This document shows, piece after piece, positions 52,589-61,511 of a DNA stretch of 64,000 bases. A program made the position numbers and the translations under genes. The notes under the pieces were generated by a model. The model did not search any database and was not told where the DNA came from. It saw nothing but the letters and a program-made list of their open reading frames with translations. Positions within the stretch are counted from its first letter, which is position 1. Each line of letters starts with the position of its first letter. Location: positions 124,001-188,000 of the forward strand of contig NZ_PYFX01000001.1 in the NCBI RefSeq assembly GCF_003020115.1. The letters are read 5' to 3'. Source of the DNA: Bradyrhizobium sp. MOS002. Its GTDB lineage: Bacteria > Pseudomonadota > Alphaproteobacteria > Rhizobiales > Xanthobacteraceae.

Positions 52589-53407
52589 TCACGGCAAGGG
52601 GCGGTTTCGAAAATGCGAGACAATACTCGCATGACGATCGCGACCCGCTGCCACCAGCACCCCATGCGTGACTTGCCGGCGGTTATAGAGGATGGGATCT
52701 CCGGAGAGATCGCTCATCCTACCATCGGCTTCCTGCACGATCAAATCCGCCGCCGCAAGGTCCCAATCATGACTGCTGCCGCCCGCAAAAGCCGCATCCA
52801 GCGCGCCATGGGCGACCCGGCACAGCCGCAACGCGAGCGAACCGATTCGCGGATGCAGCTTGATCTCGCCCAGTGACGGCTTCAGGCGCTCGACCAGGGG
52901 CTTCGGACCCGCGACACGCGAGAAGTCGAGCTCGGATCCCGCGCTCGCCCGCACCGGCACGTCGTTGAGGGTCGTGCCCTGGCCGCGGACGGCGAAGAAG
53001 AACTCATCGGTCGTCGGCGCGAACACAGCGGCGAGGACGGGCGCGGCATCCTCCACCAGCGCGACGCTGACGCACCATTCGTCATGGCCATTGAGGTAGT
53101 TGCGGGTGCCGTCGATGGGATCGACGATCCAGGTCAGCCGCCGCGACAGCCGCACCTCGTCGTCGGCGCTCTCCTCCGACAGCCAGCCATAGTCGGGCGT
53201 CGCCGTGCGCAGGCGCGCTTCCAGGAGATCGTTGACTGCAATGTCGGCCTCCGAGACCGGCGAGGACGCGCCCTTGGTCCACTTCTTCAGCTCGGTGCGG
53301 AACATCGACTGCGCGAGTGCGCCCGCCTCCCGCACCGTGTCTTGCAGCAGCGCCGCGTCGCGCGCCAGGATGGCTTCGCCTGTCGCGTTCGCATCAACGT
53401 CCGCCAA
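52589..53407 (-). CDS. Inositol-monophosphatase family protein (CysQ-like)
   Basis: A 272-residue Mg-dependent, Li-sensitive-type phosphatase. Metal-binding motifs are present: a GLSEES-like W-L-S-E-E-S-A-D-D, WIVDPIDGTRNY (motif A), and SSHDWDLAAADLIV (motif B, W-D-x-A-A). Family members hydrolyse inositol phosphates or 3'(2'),5'-bisphosphate nucleotides (CysQ). I favour CysQ-like from the general appearance, but cannot exclude an inositol or fructose bisphosphatase role. It overlaps pmbA by 14 bp. Confidence 0.85.
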   Translation of the reverse strand: MADVDANATGEAILARDAALLQDTVREAGALAQSMFRTELKKWTKGASSPVSEADIAVNDLLEARLRTATPDYGWLSEESADDEVRLSRRLTWIVDPIDGTRNYLNGHDEWCVSVALVEDAAPVLAAVFAPTTDEFFFAVRGQGTTLNDVPVRASAGSELDFSRVAGPKPLVERLKPSLGEIKLHPRIGSLALRLCRVAHGALDAAFAGGSSHDWDLAAADLIVQEADGRMSDLSGDPILYNRRQVTHGVLVAAGRDRHASIVSHFRNRPLP

Positions 53408-54797
53408 GCGTCAAACCCTCGATGCGCACCGTCGGCGCGTTGACGCCGTAGCGGAACTCGAGATTGTTCGCCGGCTGCATCGACTTGAAGATCTCGAACA
53501 GATGGCCGGCGATCGTCACCTCGCTCACGGGATAAGTGAGCTCGCCGTTCTCGATCCAGAAGCCGGAGGCGCCGCGGCTGTAATCGCCGGTCACGCCGTT
53601 GACGCCCGAGCCGATCAGATCGGTGACGTAGAACCCCTGCTTGATGTCGGAGATCAGCTCGGCCGGGGTCGGCGTGCCGGGTTCGAGATGCAGATTATAC
53701 GGCCCGGGCGACGGCGAGGAGGAGACGCCGCGATGGGCGTGGCCGGTGGTGGTGAGACCGAGCTCACGCGCGGTGGCGCAATCGAGCAGCCAGGTCGTCA
53801 GCACGCCTTCGTCGATCAGCGCGATCTTCTTCACGGCAACGCCTTCGGCGTCGAACGTCTGCGAGCGCAGGCCGCGTTTGCGCAGGGGATCGTCGATGAT
53901 GCGGATGTTCTTGGCGAACAGCTGCTGGCCGAGCTTATCCTTCAGGAAGCTGGTCTTGCGCGCGATCGAAGCGCCATTGATGGCGCCGACGACGTGACCG
54001 ACCAGCGAGCCCGCGACGCGCGGGTCGAACACCACGGGCACCTTGCAGGTCTCGACCTTGCGCGGATTGGCGCGCGCCACGGTGCGCTCGCCCGCGGAAC
54101 GGCCGACGATATCCGGTGACAAGAGGTCCGCACCATGCGGTGCCGAGGTGAAATCGTAGTCGCGCTCCATGCCGGTGCCGTCGCCGACAATGGCGGTGGC
54201 GGAGATGCCCTGGCTGGACCGCAGATAAGAGCCGTGGAAGCCGGTGCTGGTGACGAGCACCATGCCGCCCATGCCGGCGGAGGCCGAGGCGCCGCCGGAT
54301 TTGGTCACGCCCTTCACACCGAGCGCCGCAGCCTCGGCTTCGAGCGCGCGGCGCTCGAGTTCCGAGGTCGCGGGCACGTCAGGGTCGAGCAGATCGAGAT
54401 CGGGGAAGTCGCGCGCGAGCAGTGAGGGATCGGCAAGGCCGACATATTTGTCGTCGGGCGCGACACGCGCCATCGCAACCGCTCGCTCGGCAAGCTTGGT
54501 CACGGCATCGCCGCTGGCGTCATTGGTCGAGACCACCGCCTGGCGCCGGCCGACCAGCACGCGCAAGCCGACATCGTCGCCCTCGGAACGTTCGGATTCC
54601 TCGACCCGGCCGTCGCGGACCTCGACGCCTTGCGAGACGCCACGCACGGCGACCGCATCGGCGGCATCCGCGCCGGCGCGCCTGGCAGCCTCCACCAGCC
54701 GCTGCGCGAGATCGGAGAGCGCAGACTGGTCGAACAGGTCGCGGCTGGCTGTGGACGAATCCTTGGGCGAAAGCGTCGAGCTTGGTGAAGGGTTCAC
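53394..54797 (-). CDS. pmbA: TldD/PmbA family metalloprotease component PmbA (TldE)
   Basis: A 467-residue protein of the TldD/TldE heterodimeric protease. DVGLRVLVGRRQAVVSTND and the N-terminal Ser/Ala region start the fold. SPDIVGRSAGERTVARANPR, VVFDPRVAGSLVGHVVGAIN and GVNGVTGDYSRGASGFWIEN are the conserved blocks. TldE lacks its own HExxxH motif, and none is seen here. The GTG at 54797 follows AGGA by 8 bp. TldD is not in this window. The pair matures peptides and degrades unfolded short ones. Confidence 0.9.
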   Translation of the reverse strand: MNPSPSSTLSPKDSSTASRDLFDQSALSDLAQRLVEAARRAGADAADAVAVRGVSQGVEVRDGRVEESERSEGDDVGLRVLVGRRQAVVSTNDASGDAVTKLAERAVAMARVAPDDKYVGLADPSLLARDFPDLDLLDPDVPATSELERRALEAEAAALGVKGVTKSGGASASAGMGGMVLVTSTGFHGSYLRSSQGISATAIVGDGTGMERDYDFTSAPHGADLLSPDIVGRSAGERTVARANPRKVETCKVPVVFDPRVAGSLVGHVVGAINGASIARKTSFLKDKLGQQLFAKNIRIIDDPLRKRGLRSQTFDAEGVAVKKIALIDEGVLTTWLLDCATARELGLTTTGHAHRGVSSSPSPGPYNLHLEPGTPTPAELISDIKQGFYVTDLIGSGVNGVTGDYSRGASGFWIENGELTYPVSEVTIAGHLFEIFKSMQPANNLEFRYGVNAPTVRIEGLTLGGR

Positions 54798-55061
54798 AAA
54801 CGAAATCCTGTTGGGGCGGGCTGCGGGACCGGAACCCACAGATGTGCCCTGATCGCGCGGACTTCAAGCATTTTCAGCCCACCAAAAGCTCAGATTCGCA
54901 CCTTGCGCGCAACGTCTCGTCAATCATGCGCGCCAAGGTCTTGTCAATCATGCGCGGCGGTGAGGTTGGATTAACCAGCCTTTTTAAGCGGTTTCGGAAA
55001 GGCCCGCGCTAAGGTCCTCGCATCGACCGGGAACATAATCCTGGCGGGGAGAACTAAAGCC
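54798..55061. promoter_or_regulatory. Divergent region pmbA / DUF6101
   Basis: 264 bp without a recognisable ORF. It contains a direct repeat of AATCATGCGCGCCAAGGTCT/AATCATGCGCGG-like units around 54922-54958 (ATCATGCGCG followed by AAGGTCTTGTCA). It should hold promoters for both divergent genes. No clear boxes could be assigned. Confidence 0.35.
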
Positions 55062-55580
55062 GTGAGGCGTCAAACAGCAACAAGCGGGATCGCTCCCGCC
55101 GGGTCGAGCCGCTCCCTGCGGCTCGACCCCCTTTCCCTTCCGGTCCGCTTCGATGCGCATGATCCGCGCGCCGACGGATATGTCCGGCAGATCGAGCTTC
55201 ATCGCGAACGTGTCGTGCTGCGCCGTGCCGTCCGCGGCATGCGGATGGCGATCAATGTTCGCGTCAGCGACTTCACCGGGGTCGCACTACGCGGCAACGA
55301 CGAGGCCCAGACGCTTGTCCTCGTGCATCGCGATCCCTCGCTCTCCATTCCGCTGCTGGTCAGCGCCGATGGCGACGAACTCGTTGAGGCCTGGGCGATC
55401 TGGAGCGAGCTGTTCGCGCTTCCGCAGCTCGACGAAGGCGCACGCAAACCCGCGCCGCGCCGTCGCCGCGCCAACGCGATCCGCGACCGCCGTCCGAAAT
55501 TTCTGATGCGCCGCCGCACCGGTGTCGTACGGGAGTTGTCGGTGCATCGCGATGAGCGCGAGATCATCGCCCGGAGTTAA
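55062..55580 (+). CDS. DUF6101 family protein
   Basis: A 172-residue protein with FDAHDPRADGYVRQIELHRE, VLRRAVRGMRMAINVRVSDF and GVALRGNDEAQTLVLVHRDP. The C-terminal part is strongly basic (PAPRRRRANAIRDRRPKFL). Similar proteins are annotated DUF6101 and have no known role. The start is GTG 55062 after a GGAGA region. Its stop overlaps by 4 bp the end of the convergent ubiA gene. Confidence 0.85.
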   Translation: MRRQTATSGIAPAGSSRSLRLDPLSLPVRFDAHDPRADGYVRQIELHRERVVLRRAVRGMRMAINVRVSDFTGVALRGNDEAQTLVLVHRDPSLSIPLLVSADGDELVEAWAIWSELFALPQLDEGARKPAPRRRRANAIRDRRPKFLMRRRTGVVRELSVHRDEREIIARS

Positions 55581-56509
55581 GCCGCCCGCAGCACCGCGTC
55601 GACCAGCAGTCCCGCAAACAACAACAGCCCCGCATCGCGGTTCGAATAGAACAGGCGCTTGCAGAGATCGCCGTCGCTGATATTCAGCCGCGCGATCTGC
55701 GAGGCCAGATGCACGGCGAAGGCCGCAAGTCCCAGCCAGGCCGGCCAGCGCGCATCGCCCGACGCCAGCGCCACGCCGATCAGCAGCACCGCGAGGCCGT
55801 AGAACAGGATCAGCGCCTGGTGCGTATGCGCGCCGAACAGGCGCGCGGTGGACTTGATGCCGATCAGCGCATCGTCCTCGGCGTCCTGATGCGCGTAGAT
55901 CGTGTCGTAGCCGATCACCCAGGAAATCGCGCCGGCATAAAGCACGAGCGCGGTGACGTCGATGCGCCCGAAGGTGACGGCAAATCCCATCAGGGCGCCC
56001 CAGGAGAACGCGAGCCCGAGCACGATCTGCGGCCACCAGGTGATGCGCTTCATGAACGGGTAGATCGCGACGATCAGCAGCGAGGCAATGCCAGTCAGGA
56101 TCGCGAAGCGGTTGAACTGCAGCAACACCACGAGCCCGATCAGCGCCTGCGCGACCATGAAGGCCAGCGCCTGCTTCGCGCTCACCTGGCCCGACGGCAG
56201 CGGCCGCGAGCGGGTGCGCTCGACCTTGTCGTCGAGGTCACGGTCGGTGATGTCGTTCCAGGTACAGCCTGCCCCACGCATGACGAAGGCGCCGATGAAG
56301 AACAGGACGATGGTGAGCGGCAGGCCGCGGACATCATGCGCCATGCCGGCGGCGAGCGCGGCCGACCACCAGCACGGCATCAACAGGAGCCAGGAGCCGA
56401 TCGGGCGATCGAAGCGGGACAAGCGTAGATAAGGCCGCGCCCATTGCGGTGCGCGCGTATCGACCCAGTTGCCGGTGGAATCGGCAACGCGGGCGGATGT
56501 GTCGCTCAT
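55577..56509 (-). CDS. ubiA: 4-hydroxybenzoate polyprenyltransferase
   Basis: A 310-residue membrane enzyme that adds the polyprenyl tail to 4-hydroxybenzoate in ubiquinone synthesis. The first Asp-rich motif is NDITDRDLDDKVERTRSRPL, the second is YAHQDAEDDALIGIKSTA. About nine membrane segments follow. RLSRFDRPIGSWLLLMPCWW is the family N-terminus. It overlaps by 4 bp the stop of an upstream exported-protein gene, so the two are translationally coupled. Confidence 0.95.
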   Translation of the reverse strand: MSDTSARVADSTGNWVDTRAPQWARPYLRLSRFDRPIGSWLLLMPCWWSAALAAGMAHDVRGLPLTIVLFFIGAFVMRGAGCTWNDITDRDLDDKVERTRSRPLPSGQVSAKQALAFMVAQALIGLVVLLQFNRFAILTGIASLLIVAIYPFMKRITWWPQIVLGLAFSWGALMGFAVTFGRIDVTALVLYAGAISWVIGYDTIYAHQDAEDDALIGIKSTARLFGAHTHQALILFYGLAVLLIGVALASGDARWPAWLGLAAFAVHLASQIARLNISDGDLCKRLFYSNRDAGLLLFAGLLVDAVLRAA

Positions 56510-57165
56510 CGGGTCAGGACGTTGCCGTTGAGTGTATCGAAGGTGCTGCCGCCCTTCTTGCCTGCATTGGCCTCGGGCGCCGAGCCCGAACCCAGCACTT
56601 CGCTCAGCGACGGACCGGCCGGACCGCGCGGCTGGTTCTGCATCTGCTGCGCAACATTGCAGACCTTCGCCGCCATGGCCTCGGTATTCTTGTGGCCGTC
56701 CTTCATCTGCGCACCGACCTGCGCCGGAATCCCGCACTTCGAGGCGTTGGCCTCGATGTACTTGATCATCTTGGTCTCAGCCTGGCTGAAGTTGCGGATC
56801 AGCTTGCAGGCCTCGTCCGGCGGGGCGTGACGGTCGCTCGCGGCCTTGATCAGCTTGCCGCGCTTTTCGGCATCCTCGCGCAGAGGCATGAAGGCCTTCA
56901 TGCAGTCCTCGCCGGGACCGGCTTGCGTCGGCGGGGCCGCGCTGAAGGCGCCGGCGCCACCGACAGGCGCGGCGCCGTTCACGGGGAAGGACGATTGCGG
57001 CGCGCCGCCGACGGAGGCGACGGGCGCCGAGCCGTTCACGGGCGGAAACGCGGAACTCGCTGGGGCCTGGCCCGGCAGCGGCGCGGGGAAACCCTGCGCT
57101 AGGGCACCCACGGCGCCCATCGTGACCATGGCGGCAGTGATCGGAACCATCAAATGACGGATCAT
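56506..57165 (-). CDS. Exported Pro/Ala/Gly-rich protein of unknown function
   Basis: A 219-residue protein. A signal peptide (MIRHLMVPITAAMVTMGAVG then ALAQ) is followed by a low-complexity region (about 25-85) with repeated A-A-P-V and P-V-N-G-type units. A helical domain (about 85-180) has GPGEDCMKAFMPLREDAEKR, DEACKLIRNFSQAETKMIKY and KCGIPAQVGAQMK, with four cysteines. The C-terminus is low complexity. The start ATG is 57165. It overlaps ubiA by 4 bp. I know this only as a conserved hypothetical. Confidence 0.7.
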   Translation of the reverse strand: MIRHLMVPITAAMVTMGAVGALAQGFPAPLPGQAPASSAFPPVNGSAPVASVGGAPQSSFPVNGAAPVGGAGAFSAAPPTQAGPGEDCMKAFMPLREDAEKRGKLIKAASDRHAPPDEACKLIRNFSQAETKMIKYIEANASKCGIPAQVGAQMKDGHKNTEAMAAKVCNVAQQMQNQPRGPAGPSLSEVLGSGSAPEANAGKKGGSTFDTLNGNVLTR

Positions 57166-57375
57166 CAAGGCAGTCTCTCCGGCAGGAGCTTGCGGGGTTC
57201 GGCGTCTTCCCAATTGAAGCGCAACCAGCGTGCTCGCGATTTTACGATTCCCGCCGGCCCTTAACAACCCGTTGAATAGGGCAAGAGCGCGGCGCGCCGA
57301 CGCACCAATTTGGCAAAATTTACCCCGAAAGTACTGCTTTCGGTTAAGAACGGCGGCAAATCGGACCTTTGAACG

Positions 57376-58125
57376 ATGCCCACCCACGATTTCCGCGGCC
57401 CCCGCCTGTTCGTCGATGCCCCCCTTGCCCAGGACGGCAGGGTCGAGCTCGACCGCGACCAGAGCAATTATCTCGGCAATGTGCTGCGGCTTTCGGCCGG
57501 GGCCGAGGTTTTGGCGTTCAACGGCCGCGACGGCGAATGGCAGGCCGCCATTGAGGGCCGCAAGCGGCCGGACGGCCTCGTCATTCTCCAGCAGACCCGG
57601 CCGCAGGACCGGCTGCCCGACCTCGCCTACGTCTTCGCCCCGCTCAAGCATGCCCGGCTCGACTACATGGTGCAGAAGGCCATCGAGATGGGCGCGGCCT
57701 CGCTTCAGCCGGTCCTGACCCGGTTCACCCAGGCCTCCCGCGTCAACACAGAGCGGATGCGCGCCAATGTCGTCGAGGCGGCCGAGCAATGCGGCATTCT
57801 CAGCATCGCCACCGTTGCCGAGCCGATGCCGCTGGAGCGTTTCCTGAGCCAGCGCGCCGCCGGCAGGCTGCTGATCTTCTGCGACGAGGCGGCGCAGCTC
57901 GAAAACCCCATTCAGAGCCTGCAAGGCGCACGCGCGACGGAGGGCATCGACGTGCTGATCGGCCCCGAAGGCGGCTTTGCCGAGGAAGAGCGGGCGCTGC
58001 TGCTGCGGCAGCCGAAAATCCTGCGGCTGGCGCTGGGACCCCGGATCATGCGGGCCGACACCGCCGCGGTGGCCGCGCTGGCGCTGGTGCAGGCGGTGCT
58101 GGGCGACTGGGGTGTCTGTGTCTGA
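57376..58125 (+). CDS. rsmE: 16S rRNA (uracil1498-N3)-methyltransferase RsmE
   Basis: A 249-residue SPOUT-fold methyltransferase. The N-terminal PUA-like part has RLFVDAPLAQDGRVELDRDQ and YLGNVLRLSAGAEV. The knotted C-terminal domain has IGPEGGFAEEERALLL and LRLALGPRIMRADTAAVAALAL, the SAM-binding knot. It methylates U1498 of 16S rRNA. It is divergent from the exported-protein/ubiA operon, with 210 bp between. Confidence 0.95.
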   Translation: MPTHDFRGPRLFVDAPLAQDGRVELDRDQSNYLGNVLRLSAGAEVLAFNGRDGEWQAAIEGRKRPDGLVILQQTRPQDRLPDLAYVFAPLKHARLDYMVQKAIEMGAASLQPVLTRFTQASRVNTERMRANVVEAAEQCGILSIATVAEPMPLERFLSQRAAGRLLIFCDEAAQLENPIQSLQGARATEGIDVLIGPEGGFAEEERALLLRQPKILRLALGPRIMRADTAAVAALALVQAVLGDWGVCV

Positions 58126-58168
58126 GCAGACCCCGGCCACCGAACCAGGTAGAGGGCTACCGCACCGT

Positions 58169-59176
58169 CTACTCGCCTCGTAGCGATCGGTTCAGGGTCT
58201 CGGAAGGCAACTCTCCGAAAGCCTCTCTGTAGCTCGCTGCGAACTCGCTGAGATGCCAGAAACCATGCGCAAGCGCACAGGACTTCACACTCCGGCCTGC
58301 TCGGCCGGTGCGCAGTTGCTTGCGTACGGACCAAAGGCGTAAGACCCGGCTGTAGCGATGTGGGCTCATGCCGCAGATGGCGCGTGTCGCGCTCTGGAGA
58401 GTCCGGACCGACACGCCCGCCTGTTCCGCCAGTTCGGTCGTCTTGTGCCAGATCATCAGATCGCGCCGAATCAGTTTTTCCATATCAGCCACGATCCGCC
58501 GATAATGCTCGGTGGTGGACGACACAGGTCCGCTTGCGACACTGGACCAGATCGCCGCATCCATCGTGCTGAGCAGTGACTGCTCGACAATCGTTTGCGA
58601 AGCCGGCTCGTTCAAGAAGTCTGGGTCATTTGCTGCGGTTTCAAGCGAGATCGAGATCAGACGGCGCAGCGAGGCAAGCACGTCCGGCGCCGGATTCAGC
58701 AAATGGCATCCATCCCCCAATTCAGGCAATGGCTCTCGCCCGGATGGGCTGAAGTAGACCACAGCCAGCAGGCGCCCCTCCGGCTCATAGACCAGGCAAT
58801 CTGAATCACCTTTCAATACGAGGACAGAACCGCCGATCGATTGCCCGTTGATGCGGGCAGAGGTCACGTGATCCATCGGTACCACCACTGCGGCAGCATT
58901 GGTGAACTGGTAGCCTCGAATGATCCGGGGAAAGGTTTTCAACAGCGACAGGGTCAGGGTCGGCAAGTTGAGCCGGGCACGCATGATCGCGGTCGTCCCG
59001 GCCGACAACGGCATGCTCGATGCGCCGGCGTATTTCTCGGTCTCGCCGAAATGATCGATGTCATACGATTTGAGCTCGAGCGCCGAGGACGGCTTGAGAT
59101 CCTGGAACGACATCAAGCGATCCGCCGCTCTCTTTTGCATTCCCTCGCGAGCAGGGATTAGACGGCTTTGATCCAT
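58169..59176 (-). CDS. AraC-family transcriptional regulator
   Basis: A 335-residue regulator. The N-terminal about 200 residues are a ligand/effector domain. The C-terminal AraC DNA-binding domain (about 235-330) has two HTHs: TTELAEQAGVSVRTLQSATR and GRSVKSCALAHGFWHLSEFA, followed by ASYREAFGELPSETLNRSL. The G-F-x-H-x-S-x-F pattern is intact. The ATG at 59176 is chosen as the first Met giving a normal length. It is 10 bp downstream of a small HTH-like gene on the same strand. Confidence 0.88.
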   Translation of the reverse strand: MDQSRLIPAREGMQKRAADRLMSFQDLKPSSALELKSYDIDHFGETEKYAGASSMPLSAGTTAIMRARLNLPTLTLSLLKTFPRIIRGYQFTNAAAVVVPMDHVTSARINGQSIGGSVLVLKGDSDCLVYEPEGRLLAVVYFSPSGREPLPELGDGCHLLNPAPDVLASLRRLISISLETAANDPDFLNEPASQTIVEQSLLSTMDAAIWSSVASGPVSSTTEHYRRIVADMEKLIRRDLMIWHKTTELAEQAGVSVRTLQSATRAICGMSPHRYSRVLRLWSVRKQLRTGRAGRSVKSCALAHGFWHLSEFAASYREAFGELPSETLNRSLRGE

Positions 59177-59186
59177 GTTCTGCTGC

Positions 59187-59693
59187 TTACCTGGCCTTCT
59201 TGGTAGAAACGGCGACTTTAGCGCCACGCAAATCATCCGGCCCGTTGACGCCGGCGCGCCGCAGGTCGCGGAGGAGCTTTGTGAGCAGCAGCATGTTGGT
59301 CTTCTGCAGTTCGTGATTGTTTCCAAACCTGAATGCGTTCTGCTCGGTCACGATCAGCCCGACCTTGGTCTCGGCGAGAATCTTTCGTCTCTTAAGTCCT
59401 GTCACGCGTCGGCGAACTGTCTCGAGCGGCAGGCTAAGGAAGCGAGAGAGCGCCGCTCGGGAGACGCCTTGCTTGATCACATCCGGCTCGACCGAATGAA
59501 TGCTGGAGAATCGCTGGTCGAGCGACGGATCGTTCATCACGTTGATGACGTTGGCATTGAGAATGGCATGAACGATCAGAAGGTCGAGCGGATCGAATTC
59601 GTCGTAGAGCCGGAACAGCTCGCTGATCGAAAACAGCATATAGGCCAGCGTGTGTCGCGAGACCGTACGGATAATATCTGTTGCGTTGCGCAT
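59187..59693 (-). CDS. HTH-containing protein of unknown function
   Basis: A 168-residue protein: TVSRHTLAYMLFSISELFRL, a YDEFDPLDLLIVHAILNANV stretch, then a winged-helix region SRAALSRFLSLPLETVRRRV with TGLKRRKILAETKVGLIVTE as a wing. The C-terminal basic region ends KVAVSTKKAR. The ATG at 59693 is uncertain. It is probably a regulator co-transcribed with the AraC gene that follows. Similar proteins are annotated only as hypothetical. Confidence 0.65.
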   Translation of the reverse strand: MRNATDIIRTVSRHTLAYMLFSISELFRLYDEFDPLDLLIVHAILNANVINVMNDPSLDQRFSSIHSVEPDVIKQGVSRAALSRFLSLPLETVRRRVTGLKRRKILAETKVGLIVTEQNAFRFGNNHELQKTNMLLLTKLLRDLRRAGVNGPDDLRGAKVAVSTKKAR

Positions 59694-59883
59694 GAATCGG
59701 AAACCAGCTTCCGCATTGTAAACGAAGGCTCTGCAAACGGATCGTCCGCCATACCCAAATTGGGTATGCGACGGGTTGCCAGTCGCTCTCAAATTCTCAT
59801 GGTGACGCTGGACCTGCTTTGAGGAAAGTTCGCGGGCGCCATTCAGATCGGGCTCACAGGACGGCACATCCGTGCGCGAAGAC

Positions 59884-60102
59884 ATGGCAATGGACGAAGA
59901 CGTCGGCGACGTGCGGCGACGCGAGGAATTGCGATTGATCGAACTATTTCTCAGAATCGCAGACCCGGGCAAAAGGCAGAGCATTCTCAAACGGGCCGAA
60001 CAACTCGCGGATGAGGCTGCGTCCGAGGCAGCCGAGCTTGCCTTCGCCTCAAGCGACCCATCCCTCGTGGAAGCGCCCCGAGCCGTCCCTGGCCCGAAAT
60101 GA
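59884..60102 (+). CDS. Small acidic/helical protein, hypothetical
   Basis: A 72-residue ORF: MAMDEDVGDVRRREELRLIE, then FLRIADPGKRQSILKRAEQL and an Ala/Glu/Ser tail ending PGPK. The L-I-E-L-F-L-R-I-A-D-P-x-K-R-x-x-I-L pattern resembles the C-terminal helices of some HTH repressors, so this may be a truncated regulator or a small partner protein. GTG 59872 is a possible earlier start. No strong ribosome site. Confidence 0.5.
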   Translation: MAMDEDVGDVRRREELRLIELFLRIADPGKRQSILKRAEQLADEAASEAAELAFASSDPSLVEAPRAVPGPK

Positions 60103-60126
60103 TGAGGGCGAAGCATTCCTACCTCA

Positions 60127-60315
60127 CTAGGTCATCGCAGCGGGATGAATGCCGGCAAATTCAGGTAATATATTACCTAGATTGGCGCGAGACCTGATTT
60201 GAGCTTCGCCCTCTCTGATCACTGCGCGTCGCTCCGACGCTGTTAAGCGATTGATCCTTTGGAGGTCGAAACCGCTTTCGGGCCATGCTAAGGCCTGCGG
60301 CAATTCGCTTCGCAT
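60127..60315 (-). CDS. Short ORF, hypothetical
   Basis: A 62-residue frame: MRSELPQALAWPESGFDLQR, then INRLTASERRAVIREGEAQI, ending PEFAGIHPAAMT. AGGGG lies about 6 bp before ATG 60315, and the sequence looks protein-like. It overlaps no other gene, since hisZ begins at 60357. I do not recognise a family. It may be a chance frame. Confidence 0.3.
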   Translation of the reverse strand: MRSELPQALAWPESGFDLQRINRLTASERRAVIREGEAQIRSRANLGNILPEFAGIHPAAMT

Positions 60316-60356
60316 GCTTGCCCCTGCCCGCTTCCACCGGGACGATGGACCCCGAG

Positions 60357-61508
60357 ATGACCCCGACTGCCACCTCAAATGCTGCCGGCTCCGCCGCCTG
60401 GGCGGATACGCTGCTGCTGTCGTTCGCGCAGGCCGGCTATGTCAGGGCCGAGCCCGCGATCCTGCAACCGGCCGAACCGTTCCTGGACCTCTCCGGCGAG
60501 GACATCCGCAAGAGCCTGTACCTGACCACGGACCTCTCCGGCGAGGAGCTCTGCCTGCGCCCGGACCTGACCATTCCCGTGGCCCGCGATTACCTCACCT
60601 CTGGCCGTGCCGGCCAGCCGGCCGGGTTCAGTTATCTCGGCCCGGTGTTTCGCTACCGCAACGGCCAGAGCAGCGAATTCCTGCAGGCCGGCATCGAATC
60701 GTTCGGCCGCCAGGACCGCGCTGCGGCCGATGCCGAGATGCTGGCGCTGGCGCTGGAGGCGACCGCTGCCTTCGGCATCCGCGACGTCGAGATCCGCACC
60801 GGCGATGTGGCGCTGTTCAACGCGCTGCTCGACGCGCTCGACCTCTATCCGGTCTGGCGCCGCCGCCTGGTCAAGGATTTCAACCGCAAGATCAGCCTTG
60901 AGCAGGATCTGGAGCGGCTGGCAGCCGCGACCACAGCGACCCGCAGCGAATATGAGGGCGTGCTCGCGGCGCTCGCCGGCTCCGACCGCAAGGCGGCACT
61001 CGCTTTCGTCACCGATCTGATGTCGATCGCCGGCACCACCAATGTCGGCGGCCGCGCTACGGCCGAGATTGCCGACCGCTTCCTCGAGCAGTCGACGCTG
61101 AAGGGCGGCGCGCTGCCGCGCGAGGCCATCGCTGTACTCAAGCGTTTCCTGTCGATATCGGGTAACCCCGACGCCGCCGTCGCCGAGCTGCGCGCGCTCA
61201 CCAATGATGCAAAGCTCGACCTCAGTGCTGCGATCGACCAGTTCGAAAGCCGGGTCGGGTTCATGGCGGCGCGCGGCATCGACGTGAAGGGGACGCGCTT
61301 TTCGACCGCGTTCGGGCGCGGGCTCGACTACTACACCGGTTTCGAATTCGAACTGCATCACCGCGGCAACGGCGTCGAGCCGCTGGTTGCCGGCGGCCGC
61401 TATGACGGGCTGATGACCCAGCTTGGATCGGCCGAGCCGATCCCCGCGGTTGGTTTCTCGGTCTGGGTGGATGCGCTGACCCGGATCGGCCGCAAGGTGG
61501 GAGCTTAA
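60357..61508 (+). CDS. hisZ: ATP phosphoribosyltransferase regulatory subunit HisZ
   Basis: A 383-residue HisRS paralogue without aminoacylation activity. Class II-like motifs: FLDLSGEDIRKSLYLTTDLS, RPDLTIPVARDYL (motif 2 region), FRYRNGQSSEFLQAGIESFG, and the HisRS-like GRGLDYYTGFEFELHH and GGRYDGLM. It forms a complex with HisG and confers histidine feedback. The ATG at 60357 gives MTPTATSNAA; ATG 60345 is possible. hisG follows 3 bp later. Confidence 0.92.
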   Translation: MTPTATSNAAGSAAWADTLLLSFAQAGYVRAEPAILQPAEPFLDLSGEDIRKSLYLTTDLSGEELCLRPDLTIPVARDYLTSGRAGQPAGFSYLGPVFRYRNGQSSEFLQAGIESFGRQDRAAADAEMLALALEATAAFGIRDVEIRTGDVALFNALLDALDLYPVWRRRLVKDFNRKISLEQDLERLAAATTATRSEYEGVLAALAGSDRKAALAFVTDLMSIAGTTNVGGRATAEIADRFLEQSTLKGGALPREAIAVLKRFLSISGNPDAAVAELRALTNDAKLDLSAAIDQFESRVGFMAARGIDVKGTRFSTAFGRGLDYYTGFEFELHHRGNGVEPLVAGGRYDGLMTQLGSAEPIPAVGFSVWVDALTRIGRKVGA

Positions 61509-61511
61509 GTC

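Noticed and set aside
56506..58140. 544-codon minus-strand frame spanning rsmE
   Set aside because: Only its last 219 codons (from ATG 57165) look like a protein with a signal peptide. The rest is antisense to rsmE.
59187..60116. 309-codon version of the HTH-like protein
   Set aside because: The first 141 codons are Ser/Arg-rich and antisense to the small plus-strand ORF. Protein-like sequence begins at ATG 59693.
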